DNA of 64,000 bases. Source: Corynebacterium sanguinis. GTDB taxonomy: Bacteria > Actinomycetota > Actinomycetes > Mycobacteriales > Mycobacteriaceae. A program made the translations under genes and the position numbers. The stretch is taken from positions 248,001 through 312,000 of the forward strand of contig NZ_CP038157.1 in assembly GCF_007641235.1 (NCBI RefSeq), in the 5' to 3' direction. Under the pieces are notes generated by a model that was not told where the DNA came from, searched no databases, and saw only the letters and a list, made by a program, of their open reading frames with translations. Position 1 is the stretch's first letter, and each line of letters begins with the position of its first letter. Shown here one piece after another: positions 1-10,993 of the stretch.

Positions 1-183
1 GGAGCCGCCGATGCAGTAGCACGCCTCCAGGTGGTTGCGGTACTGCAGCTTGGACTCGGTACCCGCGCGCACCACGGTGTGCGCCACCGCGAAACCCATG
101 TTGTCCTTCGCGGTGAGCACGCGCTCGGAGGTCCCTCCGCCCCACTCAACCTTTTCCACATCGTTGCGAGACCTGGTGAACAT
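1..183 (-). CDS. ectC: Ectoine synthase, 5' part (runs off the left edge)
   Basis: The first 61 residues are present, reading leftward off the window. The block [19 protein letters not shown] followed by [13 protein letters not shown] matches the N-terminal cupin region of EctC, which closes N-gamma-acetyl-diaminobutyrate to ectoine, a cytoplasmic compatible solute. The ATG is preceded by a strong GAGGAGG ribosome binding site six bases away, which settles the start. EctA and EctB are usually its neighbours but would lie outside the window or elsewhere. A BCCT osmolyte transporter 2.2 kb away fits an osmoprotection theme. The identity is clear although only about half the protein is visible. 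Confidence 0.9.
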   Translation of the reverse strand, partial: MFTRSRNDVEKVEWGGGTSERVLTAKDNMGFAVAHTVVRAGTESKLQYRNHLEACYCIGGS

Positions 184-298
184 GAAATCCTCCTCAAGAT
201 TTACGTGTTGGCGATTGCGTTACACCTTTCAACCCTACGTAAACTCCGCGCGCTCGGGCGCGAGCCTGAGATACCTTCGCGTGTGGAATAATGGGACC

Positions 299-4186
<3,888 letters not shown>

Positions 4187-4227
4187 AAATGCGCAGTGTA
4201 GCGCGTCGCTTCAATAGGGTGGGAGAT

Positions 4228-5349
4228 ATGCGTGACCTGCCCCACCACGAACTTCGCCGCACCGCCCGCCAGATGAACCTGCCCGGGTTCGGCCTCGAGC
4301 AGCAGACGGCGCTGCACAACGCCCACGTCTTTGTCATCGGCGCCGGCGGGCTCGGCTGCCCGCTGATGCAGACCCTGGCCGCCACCGGAATCGGGCGCAT
4401 CACCGTGATCGACGACGACACCGTGGACGTAAGCAACATCCACCGCCAGATTCTCTTCGGCGCGGACGACGTGGGCCGCGCGAAGGTGGACGTCGCGGGC
4501 GAGCGGCTTCGCGCACTGCAGCCCGGCATCGAGCTGAACTGCATCAACGGCCGCTTCAGCGACAACAACGCGCTGGGCCTGCTCGCGGGTGTCGACGTGC
4601 TTGTCGACGGCTCTGACACGTTTGCCACCAAGTTCCTCGCCGCCGACGCCGCCGAAATTGCCGGCGTACCCCTCGTCTGGGGCTCGGTGCTGCGCTACCG
4701 CGGTGATGTTGCCTTGTGGTTCAGCGGCCCCGGCGCGCCGGCCGATGGGGCGGGCCTGCGCGACCTCTACCCCACCCAACCCGGCGCGGACTCGGTGCCC
4801 GACTGCGCCACCGCGGGAGTACTCGGGGTGACCACCAGCGTTGTCGGTGGGCTGATGGCCACCGAGGTAATCAAGTACGTCACCGGGGTCGGGGACTCGG
4901 TGGTGGGCCGGCTAAGGATGTACGACGCGCTTTCCGCAGCGATTCGTACGTTCGACGTTGCCCGCGATCCGGGGCGAGACCTCGTGACCGGTTTCGGCGT
5001 GTACGGCGGAGGGAGGTGCGAGGTGGTGGGGGCGTCGACACGCGAGCTGCTAGGCAGGATGGCGCGCGGCGAGGTCCTCGGGCTGGACGTTCGGGAGGAG
5101 CACGAGAAGGCGCTCTCCGACATCCCCGGCGCGACCCACCACCTGCCCACAAGCGAATGGGAGGCAGACGACGACGCCGCGGCGCGTTCGCTGCTCGATG
5201 CCCTACCCCGCGATGCCGAGGTGGTGGTCTACTGCGCCTCCGGCTCGCGCTCGCAGCGCTTTGTGGAACGCTTCGCCGACGTCGCGCAGCGCCGCGGCAT
5301 CACGCTGACGAGCCTGCCCGGCGGGGCAAACATGCACGGGATAGAATAA
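4228..5349 (+). CDS. thiF: ThiF/MoeB-type adenylyltransferase with C-terminal rhodanese domain
   Basis: This 373-residue E1-like enzyme would adenylate the C-terminal glycine of ThiS (or a related carrier) and pass sulfur to it. Residues about 25-60 hold the ATP-binding GAGGLGCPLMQTLAATG, and the following VSNIHRQILF and DGSDTFATK blocks are standard. The catalytic Cys lies in PDCATAGVLG. The last 100 residues form a rhodanese domain with active-site loop YCASGSRSQRF. The paired CxxC zinc cysteines of many MoeB/ThiF proteins are absent. The ATG at 4228 was preferred over an in-frame ATG at 4189 because it has GGGTGGGAG just upstream and begins the conserved region. Proximity to thiOSG favours a thiamine role over molybdopterin, but MoeZ-like dual use is possible. 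Confidence 0.85.
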   Translation: MRDLPHHELRRTARQMNLPGFGLEQQTALHNAHVFVIGAGGLGCPLMQTLAATGIGRITVIDDDTVDVSNIHRQILFGADDVGRAKVDVAGERLRALQPGIELNCINGRFSDNNALGLLAGVDVLVDGSDTFATKFLAADAAEIAGVPLVWGSVLRYRGDVALWFSGPGAPADGAGLRDLYPTQPGADSVPDCATAGVLGVTTSVVGGLMATEVIKYVTGVGDSVVGRLRMYDALSAAIRTFDVARDPGRDLVTGFGVYGGGRCEVVGASTRELLGRMARGEVLGLDVREEHEKALSDIPGATHHLPTSEWEADDDAAARSLLDALPRDAEVVVYCASGSRSQRFVERFADVAQRRGITLTSLPGGANMHGIE

Positions 5350-5364
5350 CTAGGTCGCGTGGCT

Positions 5365-5535
5365 CTAGCGGGGCTTGAACAGGGTGCCAGCCAGCGAGGA
5401 CGTTGCGGCCGAGCCGACGAGCACGAGCACCGTGTATAAAATGCCAGTTACGCCCAGCATCTGCAGCAGCCAGCCGAAGAACAGCGCTCCGATAACGGCG
5501 CCTGCGATTGCGATGATCCAGCGACTCATATCCAT
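5365..5535 (-). CDS. Small two-helix membrane protein
   Basis: This is a 56-residue protein made almost entirely of two hydrophobic helices (IIAIAGAVIGALFFGWLLQ, then ILYTVLVLVGSAATSSLAG) with a short basic end KPR. The Gly/Ala-rich pattern recalls the GlsB/YeaQ/YmgE transglycosylase-associated family, but the match is too short to assert. A second in-frame ATG two codons in (5529) is an equally good start. It lies between thiF and the CDF transporter on the opposite strand. Its function is unknown. Confidence 0.55.
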   Translation of the reverse strand: MDMSRWIIAIAGAVIGALFFGWLLQMLGVTGILYTVLVLVGSAATSSLAGTLFKPR

Positions 5536-5583
5536 GCCCGCCGAGTGTAGAGGACTGGGGCCACAGGGAAGGACAACCGTCTT

Positions 5584-6486
5584 GTGATTGATGAACAGAA
5601 GCTGCTCGAGCGGTTCATGTGGTTGTCCATCGCGGCCTCCGTGGCAACGATTGCGCTCAAACTCGCCGCGGCCTGGGTCACCGGGTCCGTGGGTTTCCTC
5701 TCCGACGCCATCGAATCCTTTATCAACCTGGCGGCCGCTATTGTCGGGCTCATCGCGCTGAAGGTCGCTGCGAAACCGGCGGATGAGAACCACAACTTCG
5801 GCCACTCCAAAGCGGAGTATTTCTCCGCCCAGGTAGAGGGCTCGATGATCCTGCTGGCGGCGGTAGCGATCATCTACACCGCGGTGCAGCGCCTGATTGA
5901 GCCCCAGCCCATCGAGCAGGCTGGCGTGGGCCTGGTCCTCTCCGCGCTCGCCGCCGGACTCAACCTCGGCGTCGGCATGGCGCTGGTTCGCGCTGGCAGG
6001 AAGTACCGCTCGGCGACGCTGGGCGCCGACGGCCACCACCTGCTTACCGACGTGTGGACCACCGTGGGCGTTATCGCAAGCATCGTGCTCGTGTGGCTGA
6101 CCGGCTGGGAGATCCTCGACCCGCTCATTGCCTTGGCGGTGGGCGTCAACATCCTGTTCACCGGCTACATGCTCCTGAAAAACTCCTTCATCAGCCTGCT
6201 CTCGGAGGCCTTGCCGGAAGACGAGCGACTTGCCATCAAAGCATTCCTCGACGAGTTCTCCGTAGATCACGACGTGGAGTTCACCGACGTGCGCACCGCC
6301 GCCTTCGGCCGGGAGCGTTTTGTCAACGTGGTCATGCAGGTGCCGGGCCAGTGGAGCGTGGATCGCTCCCACGAGTACGCGGACATGATCGAAGAGGGCA
6401 TCGATGTCACGCTCGGGGGCGCGACGACGGTGGTACACGTCGAGCCGCTGGGCACCGAGACCGACGTGGAGTTCAACTGGATCTAA
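5584..6486 (+). CDS. Cation diffusion facilitator (CDF) metal transporter
   Basis: This 300-residue protein has six predicted membrane helices in the first 200 residues and a cytoplasmic C-terminal domain that ends in FNWI. Metal-site signatures are visible: FLSDAIESFINL in helix 2, NFGHSKAEYF in the first loop and DGHHLLTDVWTT in helix 5. CDF proteins export Zn, Fe, Mn or Co in exchange for protons, and the exact metal cannot be read from these motifs. Translation starts at GTG. It converges with the monooxygenase gene with a four-base overlap. A His-rich putative metal-binding protein is encoded 1.5 kb downstream. Confidence 0.88.
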   Translation: MIDEQKLLERFMWLSIAASVATIALKLAAAWVTGSVGFLSDAIESFINLAAAIVGLIALKVAAKPADENHNFGHSKAEYFSAQVEGSMILLAAVAIIYTAVQRLIEPQPIEQAGVGLVLSALAAGLNLGVGMALVRAGRKYRSATLGADGHHLLTDVWTTVGVIASIVLVWLTGWEILDPLIALAVGVNILFTGYMLLKNSFISLLSEALPEDERLAIKAFLDEFSVDHDVEFTDVRTAAFGRERFVNVVMQVPGQWSVDRSHEYADMIEEGIDVTLGGATTVVHVEPLGTETDVEFNWI

Positions 6487-7925
6487 GACCAGACCAGGCC
6501 GTCGTCAAGGCGCGCACGGGAGGTGTTCCAGGTGTCTTCGAGCACGTTCTGCTTGGCTGACCACGGGTAGTTCTGCGTCGACCTCGGCATCACGGCCGCT
6601 GCGCGCGACAGGTAGCCGGACTGCATGTCCATGTACGGTCTGCCCTCGCCCACCGTCGCCGGGGTGACCGGGGTGACCGATGTCGATTGGCTGGCGCGCA
6701 GGCGACGCAGGATGCGCGCGATCATCTTCGCCGTCAGGTCCGAGCGCACCGTCCACGAGTGGTTGATGTAGCCGATCACGGCCGCGAAGTTCGGCACGTC
6801 AGAGTACATGGTGCCGTACCAGGTGTAGCGCTCGGAGAAATCGACCGCGCGCCCGTCGATGGATAGCTCCACCCCGCCGAGCAGTTTGATGCGCAGGCCC
6901 GTGGCGGTGACGATGACATCGGCGGGGACGACGCCGCCGTCGACAAGCTTGATGCCGTCTGCGACGAAGTGATCGATGTGTGCGGTGACGACCTCCGCCC
7001 GCGACTGCCTGAGGGCGCGGAAGAGATCACCGTCGGGCACAACGCACAGGCGCTGTTCCCAGGGGTTGTACGGCGGGGTGAAGTGTTCGTGCGCGGTGGT
7101 TCGCGACCGGGTCGAGACGATGGTTGCAATGTTGAGCGCCCGCTTGACCACGCTCGGGAAACGCGCGCTCAGCGCGACCAGTACCCACTGTTGCGCGCTG
7201 TTTTTGCTCCGCATGACGGTGTTTGCCAGTTTGCGCGGCAACACCGAGCGGATGACGTTGCCAAGCTTGTCCACCCGCGGCTGGCTGAGCACGTAGGTGG
7301 GCGTGCGCTGCAGCATAGTCACCTTGGCGGCCTTTTCCGCCAGCACAGGCACAAGCGTCATTGCTGTCGCGCCCGAGCCGATGACCACGACGTTCTTTCC
7401 GGTGAAGCTTATGTCCTCGGGCCAAAACTGCGGGTGGAGGATGGTCCCGGTGAAGTCCTCGACGCCCGCGAAGGCGGGGTCGTGGGGGTTGTCGTAGTCG
7501 TAGTACCCGCTCGCGGCGACAAGGAACCTGGCGGTGTAGACAACGCGGTTGCCGTCCTGTTCGCAGCTGACGGTCCACTGACCCGACTCGCTGTCCCAGT
7601 TCGCGGCGACGGCGCGGGTGTTGAAGGTGATGCGCTCCGAGATGCCGTAGTGGTCCGCAGTGTCCTCGATGTAGTCGCGCAGGTCTGCCCCATCGACGAT
7701 GGAATTGTGGCCGGTCCACGGTCGAAATGGATAGGACAGCGTGAACACGTCTGAGTCGGAGCGCACCCCGGGATAGCGGAACAGGTCCCAGGTGCCACCG
7801 ATGCGGTCGCGGGCCTCGATGATTTCGTAGGTGGTTCCCTGCGGCAAGCGGTAGGCGACGTTGATGCCGGATAGTCCCGCGCCGATGATGAGAACGTCGC
7901 GGTGGAGTGTGTCAATAGTGGACAT
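6483..7925 (-). CDS. EthA-like flavin-containing Baeyer-Villiger monooxygenase
   Basis: This 480-residue FAD- and NADPH-dependent monooxygenase inserts oxygen next to ketones or oxidises sulfur and nitrogen groups. The FAD motif VLIIGAGLSGINVAY lies at about residues 11-25, the BVMO fingerprint FTGTILHPQFWP in the middle, and the NADPH motif VVIGSGATAMTLVP shortly after. The run GGTWDLFRYPGVRSDSDVFT and the overall length resemble M. tuberculosis EthA (about 489 residues), the activator of ethionamide. EthA is usually controlled by the divergent TetR repressor EthR, but no regulator gene is adjacent here. The natural substrate is unknown. A TATACT box nine bases from the start codon suggests a leaderless or near-leaderless message. 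Confidence 0.87.
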   Translation of the reverse strand: MSTIDTLHRDVLIIGAGLSGINVAYRLPQGTTYEIIEARDRIGGTWDLFRYPGVRSDSDVFTLSYPFRPWTGHNSIVDGADLRDYIEDTADHYGISERITFNTRAVAANWDSESGQWTVSCEQDGNRVVYTARFLVAASGYYDYDNPHDPAFAGVEDFTGTILHPQFWPEDISFTGKNVVVIGSGATAMTLVPVLAEKAAKVTMLQRTPTYVLSQPRVDKLGNVIRSVLPRKLANTVMRSKNSAQQWVLVALSARFPSVVKRALNIATIVSTRSRTTAHEHFTPPYNPWEQRLCVVPDGDLFRALRQSRAEVVTAHIDHFVADGIKLVDGGVVPADVIVTATGLRIKLLGGVELSIDGRAVDFSERYTWYGTMYSDVPNFAAVIGYINHSWTVRSDLTAKMIARILRRLRASQSTSVTPVTPATVGEGRPYMDMQSGYLSRAAAVMPRSTQNYPWSAKQNVLEDTWNTSRARLDDGLVWS

Positions 7926-8007
7926 AGTTTTGCAGTATAAACTATTCGCGCGGAAGGTTTATTGAAAACTAAATGGAACCGTGCTTAAATGAAAACTAGT
8001 TGAAAAC
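7924..8007. promoter_or_regulatory. Divergent control region with repeated AAAACTA elements
   Basis: An inverted repeat, TAGTTTT at 7925-7931 facing AAACTAT at 7939-7945, encloses the TATACT-like -10 of the monooxygenase gene. The same core recurs as GAAAACTA at 7964-7971 and 7991-7998, with a further GAAAAC at 8002-8007 upstream of the His-rich gene. The elements look like binding sites for one regulator acting on both genes. A metal-responsive Fur/Zur-type or TetR-type repressor is possible, but the identity is inference. Confidence 0.45.
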
Positions 8008-8030
8008 ACGATCTTGAGAGGACTGCTCTT

Positions 8031-8327
8031 ATGAGCACTCACACCATTCACGAAACCCACGAGCACACCCACGGTGAGGGCTGCGGCCACGTCGCCATCC
8101 CCCACGGCGACCACGTCGACTACATCCACGACGGCCACATCCACCGCAGCCACGATGGCCACTGGGACGAGTGCGAGCCCACTGACCACAAGGCCCACGA
8201 GGACCACTCCGACCACACCCACGGTGAGGGCTGCGGCCACGTCGCCATCCCCCACGGCGATCACGTGGACTACATCCACGACGGCCACCGCCACGCCGCT
8301 CACGGCGACCACTACGACGAGCACTAA
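8031..8327 (+). CDS. Histidine-rich tandem-repeat protein, putative metal binder
   Basis: This 98-residue soluble protein has no signal peptide and about 28 percent His, with abundant Asp and Glu. It is built from two copies of a unit reading HTHGEGCGHVAIPHGDH then VDYIHDGH, separated by a linker so that the period is 50 residues. Each unit holds one Cys within GCGH. Such composition points to binding of Zn, Ni, Cu or Co, as a buffer or chaperone. The start ATG follows a TTGAGAGGA ribosome binding site, and a strong terminator lies 20 bases after the stop, so it is a single-gene transcript. Similar small His-rich proteins occur in other actinobacteria, but I know of no established function. 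Confidence 0.8.
   Translation: MSTHTIHETHEHTHGEGCGHVAIPHGDHVDYIHDGHIHRSHDGHWDECEPTDHKAHEDHSDHTHGEGCGHVAIPHGDHVDYIHDGHRHAAHGDHYDEH
8064..8288 (+). repeat. Near-identical 75-bp direct repeat inside the His-rich gene
   Basis: Bases 8064-8138 recur at 8214-8288, a period of 150 bases (50 codons). I see only two differences, both synonymous third-position changes (GAC/GAT and GTC/GTG). The near identity at DNA level suggests a recent in-frame duplication or gene conversion rather than an ancient repeat. Confidence 0.85.
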
Positions 8328-8346
8328 TCCGTAGCTTGTTGAATCC

Positions 8347-8376
8347 AAAAAGGCCCCTCGAAAGGGGCCTTTTTTC
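8347..8376 (+). terminator. Rho-independent terminator of the His-rich gene
   Basis: A GC-rich hairpin, AAAAAGGCCCCT, loop CGAA, AGGGGCCTTTTTT, is followed directly by a T-run. The A-run on the other side means it can also end the oppositely oriented SDR transcript. Confidence 0.9.
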
Positions 8377-8389
8377 GCGCTTGTCTTAG

Positions 8390-9148
8390 TTAGACAGCGG
8401 TGTAGCCACCGTCAACAAGGTGGTAGCTACCGGTGATGAAGGACGCCTCGTCGCTAAGCAGGAACGCGACCAGCGCGGCGACGTCGTCCGCCTCGCCCAA
8501 ACGACCAGCCGGGTGCTTGGCAGTCAGGCCCTCGCGGGCGTCGTTAGGCAGGTTCTGCAGCAGCGGAGTGTCGATGTAGGCCGGGCCGACAGCGTTGACG
8601 CGGATGCCCTCGGTGCCGTACTCGACAGCGGCGTTCTTGGTCAGGCCGACGACGCCGTGCTTTGCGGCGGTGTAGGCGGAGTTGCCGGGAGCTGCGACCG
8701 CGCCGTGGATCGACGCCATGTTCACGATGGCGCACTCAGACGTGTTGTCCTGCGTCAGGAACTGCTCGATCTGGTAGCGGTTGCCGTAAGCGACGCCGGA
8801 GAGGTTAATCGCGATAACGTTGTCCCAATCCTCCAGGTCCATCTCGCCGACCTTGTTGGACTTGCCGCCGATACCAGCATTGTTCACAGCAAGCTCCAGC
8901 GAACCGAAGTTCTCGACGGCGAACGCAACCGCTTCCTTGTTCTTCTCCGCATCAGCGGTGTCGATTTCGAACGACGCGGCCTCTCCACCGGCGTTGACAA
9001 TCTCCTCCACAACGCTGTCGGCGGAGTCGAGCTTAAGGTCTGCCACGACGACCTTCGCGCCATCGGCGGCGAGCTTCTTGGCTACCGCCGCGCCGATTCC
9101 CGAACCGGCACCGGTGACGAGTGCAACTTTGCCCTGAAAAGTAGACAT
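8390..9148 (-). CDS. Short-chain dehydrogenase/reductase
   Basis: This is a 252-residue classical SDR. The NAD(P)-binding motif VTGAGSGIGAAVA lies at about residues 11-23, NNAGIGG follows at about 90, and the catalytic Ser-Tyr-Lys set is intact in NMASIHG and YTAAKHG. The end FITGSYHLVDGGYTAV is typical of the FabG/3-alpha-hydroxysteroid dehydrogenase kind. VADLKL after strand beta-2 places an Asp where NAD-preferring members have it. The start was chosen at the ATG preceded by AAGGGGAAAGA; the frame stays open upstream without family similarity. The substrate is unknown, and it is monocistronic. Confidence 0.87.
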   Translation of the reverse strand: MSTFQGKVALVTGAGSGIGAAVAKKLAADGAKVVVADLKLDSADSVVEEIVNAGGEAASFEIDTADAEKNKEAVAFAVENFGSLELAVNNAGIGGKSNKVGEMDLEDWDNVIAINLSGVAYGNRYQIEQFLTQDNTSECAIVNMASIHGAVAAPGNSAYTAAKHGVVGLTKNAAVEYGTEGIRVNAVGPAYIDTPLLQNLPNDAREGLTAKHPAGRLGEADDVAALVAFLLSDEASFITGSYHLVDGGYTAV

Positions 9149-9389
9149 ATTCTTTCCCCTTAATGTGTTGTTGATGGTGTAGCAACTAGTGTACCCACGT
9201 ATAAGAAGTGCGCAGTGGGCCAAAGGTCCGCGCAGCTCGACGCAATCCGGCACGCCGTTGGATCCATGAAACCAAGTTTGAGCGGCGTGCTGTGAAACGA
9301 TGTGGTGGCAAAAGCAGATCATGCCGACAAGACCAAGATCCTTGCCCGCAACGAGCTCACCATCGGAGCTCATCTAAAAGGTTGAATAG

Positions 9390-10736
9390 ATGACTTTCGT
9401 GAACAGGCCCAAGCCGCGCCACGCGGTGACACCACCTCGTGCCGGCATATCAACGCCCCCGGAAAAGGAACTCGCCGGGGCGCCCGTTCTTATCGTTGGG
9501 TTGGGCGCGCTGATCGCATGGATGGTTGTGCGCATCTTCACCCAGCCGGAGGACCACGCGTTGCGGTGGCGAGTCCCCCTTGACCTGGAGATCTATCGCA
9601 TGGGCGGGCAGGCGCTGCTGCGGGGCGAGAACCTGTACGACAAGGCCTACATCTTCGACCTGCCGTTTACCTACCCGCCGTTCGCAGGTGTGCTGTTTAC
9701 CTCGTTCGCGTATCTGGCGGACAACGCGCTCATCATCCTGTGGCAGATCGGTATGCTCGCCGCCCTCGCGGCAATCATCGCTTTGGTGTTTCGCGAGCGA
9801 GGCTTCAAGCTCACCCCACTGACCCTCCTGGTCTGCGCGCTGCTGTCGTGCGCCAGCATCGGCAACGAAGCTGTCCACGGCACGCTCTTCTTTGGACAGA
9901 TCAACATCTTCCTCATGCTCCTCGTCGCGCTCGATATCCTCCCCGCCCGTCGGCGCCTGCCGGGGATCGGCATCGGAATCGCCGCAGGGCTGAAACTAAC
10001 CCCGGCCTACATGGGTTTGGTGCTGCTTTTCCAAAAGCGCTGGTGGGCTGCCGTTATCTCGGTGCTAACTTTCTTCGCGACCGTGATCATCGGTTTCGCC
10101 TTCGTGCCCGACGCCCGCCACTTCTGGGAACACGCTATGTTCGATTCCTCGCGCGTCGGCAGTTCCGAAAACACAGGGTCCAAATCCGTCCTCTCCGTGA
10201 TGCAGCGCACCTTCGGGCTGGAGGGCGGCACAGTGTGGATCCTCTCGGTGATTGTTATCTTCGTTTTCACCTGCCTCGCGCTGCGCACGGCAATGCTGCG
10301 TAACAACCGCTCGATGGCGTTCGCGCTCACCGGCATCAGCTCCTGTCTGGTGTCCCCTTTTTCCTGGTACCACCACTTCGTCTGGCTCGTACCCCTGAGC
10401 ATGGTGCTCTTCATCGCCGTCAACGAGTGGGCGGCCGACCGCTTCGGCGCTTCGTTTAACGGCGCCCTCGCTGGCCTCGCGTCCCTCGCGGCCATCGTCT
10501 GCTTCCACATCCCGTTCGTCTCCTACCCGGTGTGGCGCGCTATGTCGTCTCGCGGAATCGACGAGCTCTCCCAAACCACCCCGTGGCTCGGCGCGATCTG
10601 GACCACGCTGTGCCTCCTGTTCATCGTCGGTTACGCGATCTTCGGGTTCATGCCGCGTGGGAGCGGCGTCCGTAGCACCTCCTCTGGGCCCAAAGGTATC
10701 GGGCTGGCCAAGGGACGTTCTGCCCCGGCGGAATAA
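9390..10736 (+). CDS. GT87 (DUF2029) alpha-mannosyltransferase, polytopic membrane protein
   Basis: This 448-residue membrane protein has about ten to twelve helices. The GT87 signature VPLDLEIYRMGGQALLRGEN followed by LYD lies in the first extracytoplasmic loop, and TYPPFAGVLF follows. These GT-C enzymes use polyprenyl-phosphate mannose on the outer face of the membrane. Relatives in corynebacteria and mycobacteria (MptC/Rv2181, MptD, PimE) add alpha-1,2 mannoses to lipomannan or phosphatidylinositol mannosides. The paralogue cannot be assigned here. It ends in a basic, Ser/Gly-rich tail. A terminator follows immediately. Confidence 0.85.
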   Translation: MTFVNRPKPRHAVTPPRAGISTPPEKELAGAPVLIVGLGALIAWMVVRIFTQPEDHALRWRVPLDLEIYRMGGQALLRGENLYDKAYIFDLPFTYPPFAGVLFTSFAYLADNALIILWQIGMLAALAAIIALVFRERGFKLTPLTLLVCALLSCASIGNEAVHGTLFFGQINIFLMLLVALDILPARRRLPGIGIGIAAGLKLTPAYMGLVLLFQKRWWAAVISVLTFFATVIIGFAFVPDARHFWEHAMFDSSRVGSSENTGSKSVLSVMQRTFGLEGGTVWILSVIVIFVFTCLALRTAMLRNNRSMAFALTGISSCLVSPFSWYHHFVWLVPLSMVLFIAVNEWAADRFGASFNGALAGLASLAAIVCFHIPFVSYPVWRAMSSRGIDELSQTTPWLGAIWTTLCLLFIVGYAIFGFMPRGSGVRSTSSGPKGIGLAKGRSAPAE

Positions 10737-10743
10737 TCAACAC

Positions 10744-10779
10744 AAAGACCCCCTCTCCGATTACAGAGAGGGGGTCTTT
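10744..10779 (+). terminator. Rho-independent terminator
   Basis: The stem AAAGACCCCCTCTC pairs with GAGAGGGGGTCTTT across an eight-base loop. It sits between the mannosyltransferase stop and the 3' end of the initiator tRNA, so it can serve both strands. Confidence 0.9.
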
Positions 10780-10784
10780 CTTAG

Positions 10785-10858
10785 TAGCGGGGGCAGGATT
10801 CGAACCTACGACCTCTGGGTTATGAGCCCAGCGAGCTACCGAGCTGCTCCACCCCGCG
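10785..10858 (-). tRNA. Initiator tRNA-fMet (anticodon CAT)
   Basis: The 74-base cloverleaf begins CGCGGGGTGGAGCAG. Its anticodon loop is CTCATAA between GGG and CCC (three consecutive G-C pairs of the anticodon stem), and the T loop is GGTTCGAATCC. The first base C1 faces U72 and cannot pair. The C1 mismatch and the GGG/CCC stem are the hallmarks of the bacterial initiator rather than the elongator tRNA. The CCA end is not encoded. Confidence 0.95.
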
Positions 10859-10950
10859 ACGGGTGTTATGTAATTCACCTGCTGCCTGTGCGGTTTGCAC
10901 TGCATCGGCAACGTGTACCAACTATAGTGATTGCCCCACTAAACACCAAA

Positions 10951-10981
10951 TCCCCTGGCGAGGTGATGATTCGCCAGGGGA
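10951..10981 (-). terminator. Hairpin downstream of the UPF0182 gene, possible terminator
   Basis: TCCCCTGGCGA pairs with TCGCCAGGGGA (11 of 11) across a nine-base loop, 12 bases after the stop of the minus-strand UPF0182 gene. Only a short T-rich run (ATTTGG) follows on the minus strand, so termination efficiency is uncertain. Confidence 0.6.
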
Positions 10982-10993
10982 CATAAGTGCGAC

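Noticed and set aside
184-298. TPP-riboswitch-like fragment (CTGAGATACC after a small GC hairpin) ahead of thiO
   Set aside because: The 3' half of the thi-box (the ACCTGATC and GCGNAGGGA parts) is missing and only about 20 bases remain before the start codon, so no complete aptamer can form.
8064-8288. Direct repeats as a possible CRISPR or mobile-element remnant
   Set aside because: There are only two copies, in frame, inside a well-formed gene with its own ribosome site and terminator.
9149-9389. Possible small gene in the 240-base gap before the mannosyltransferase (frame 9208-9393)
   Set aside because: The peptide is Arg/Ser-rich with no ribosome binding site and overlaps the next start. 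I see only intergenic DNA with possible minus-strand -10 boxes for the SDR gene.
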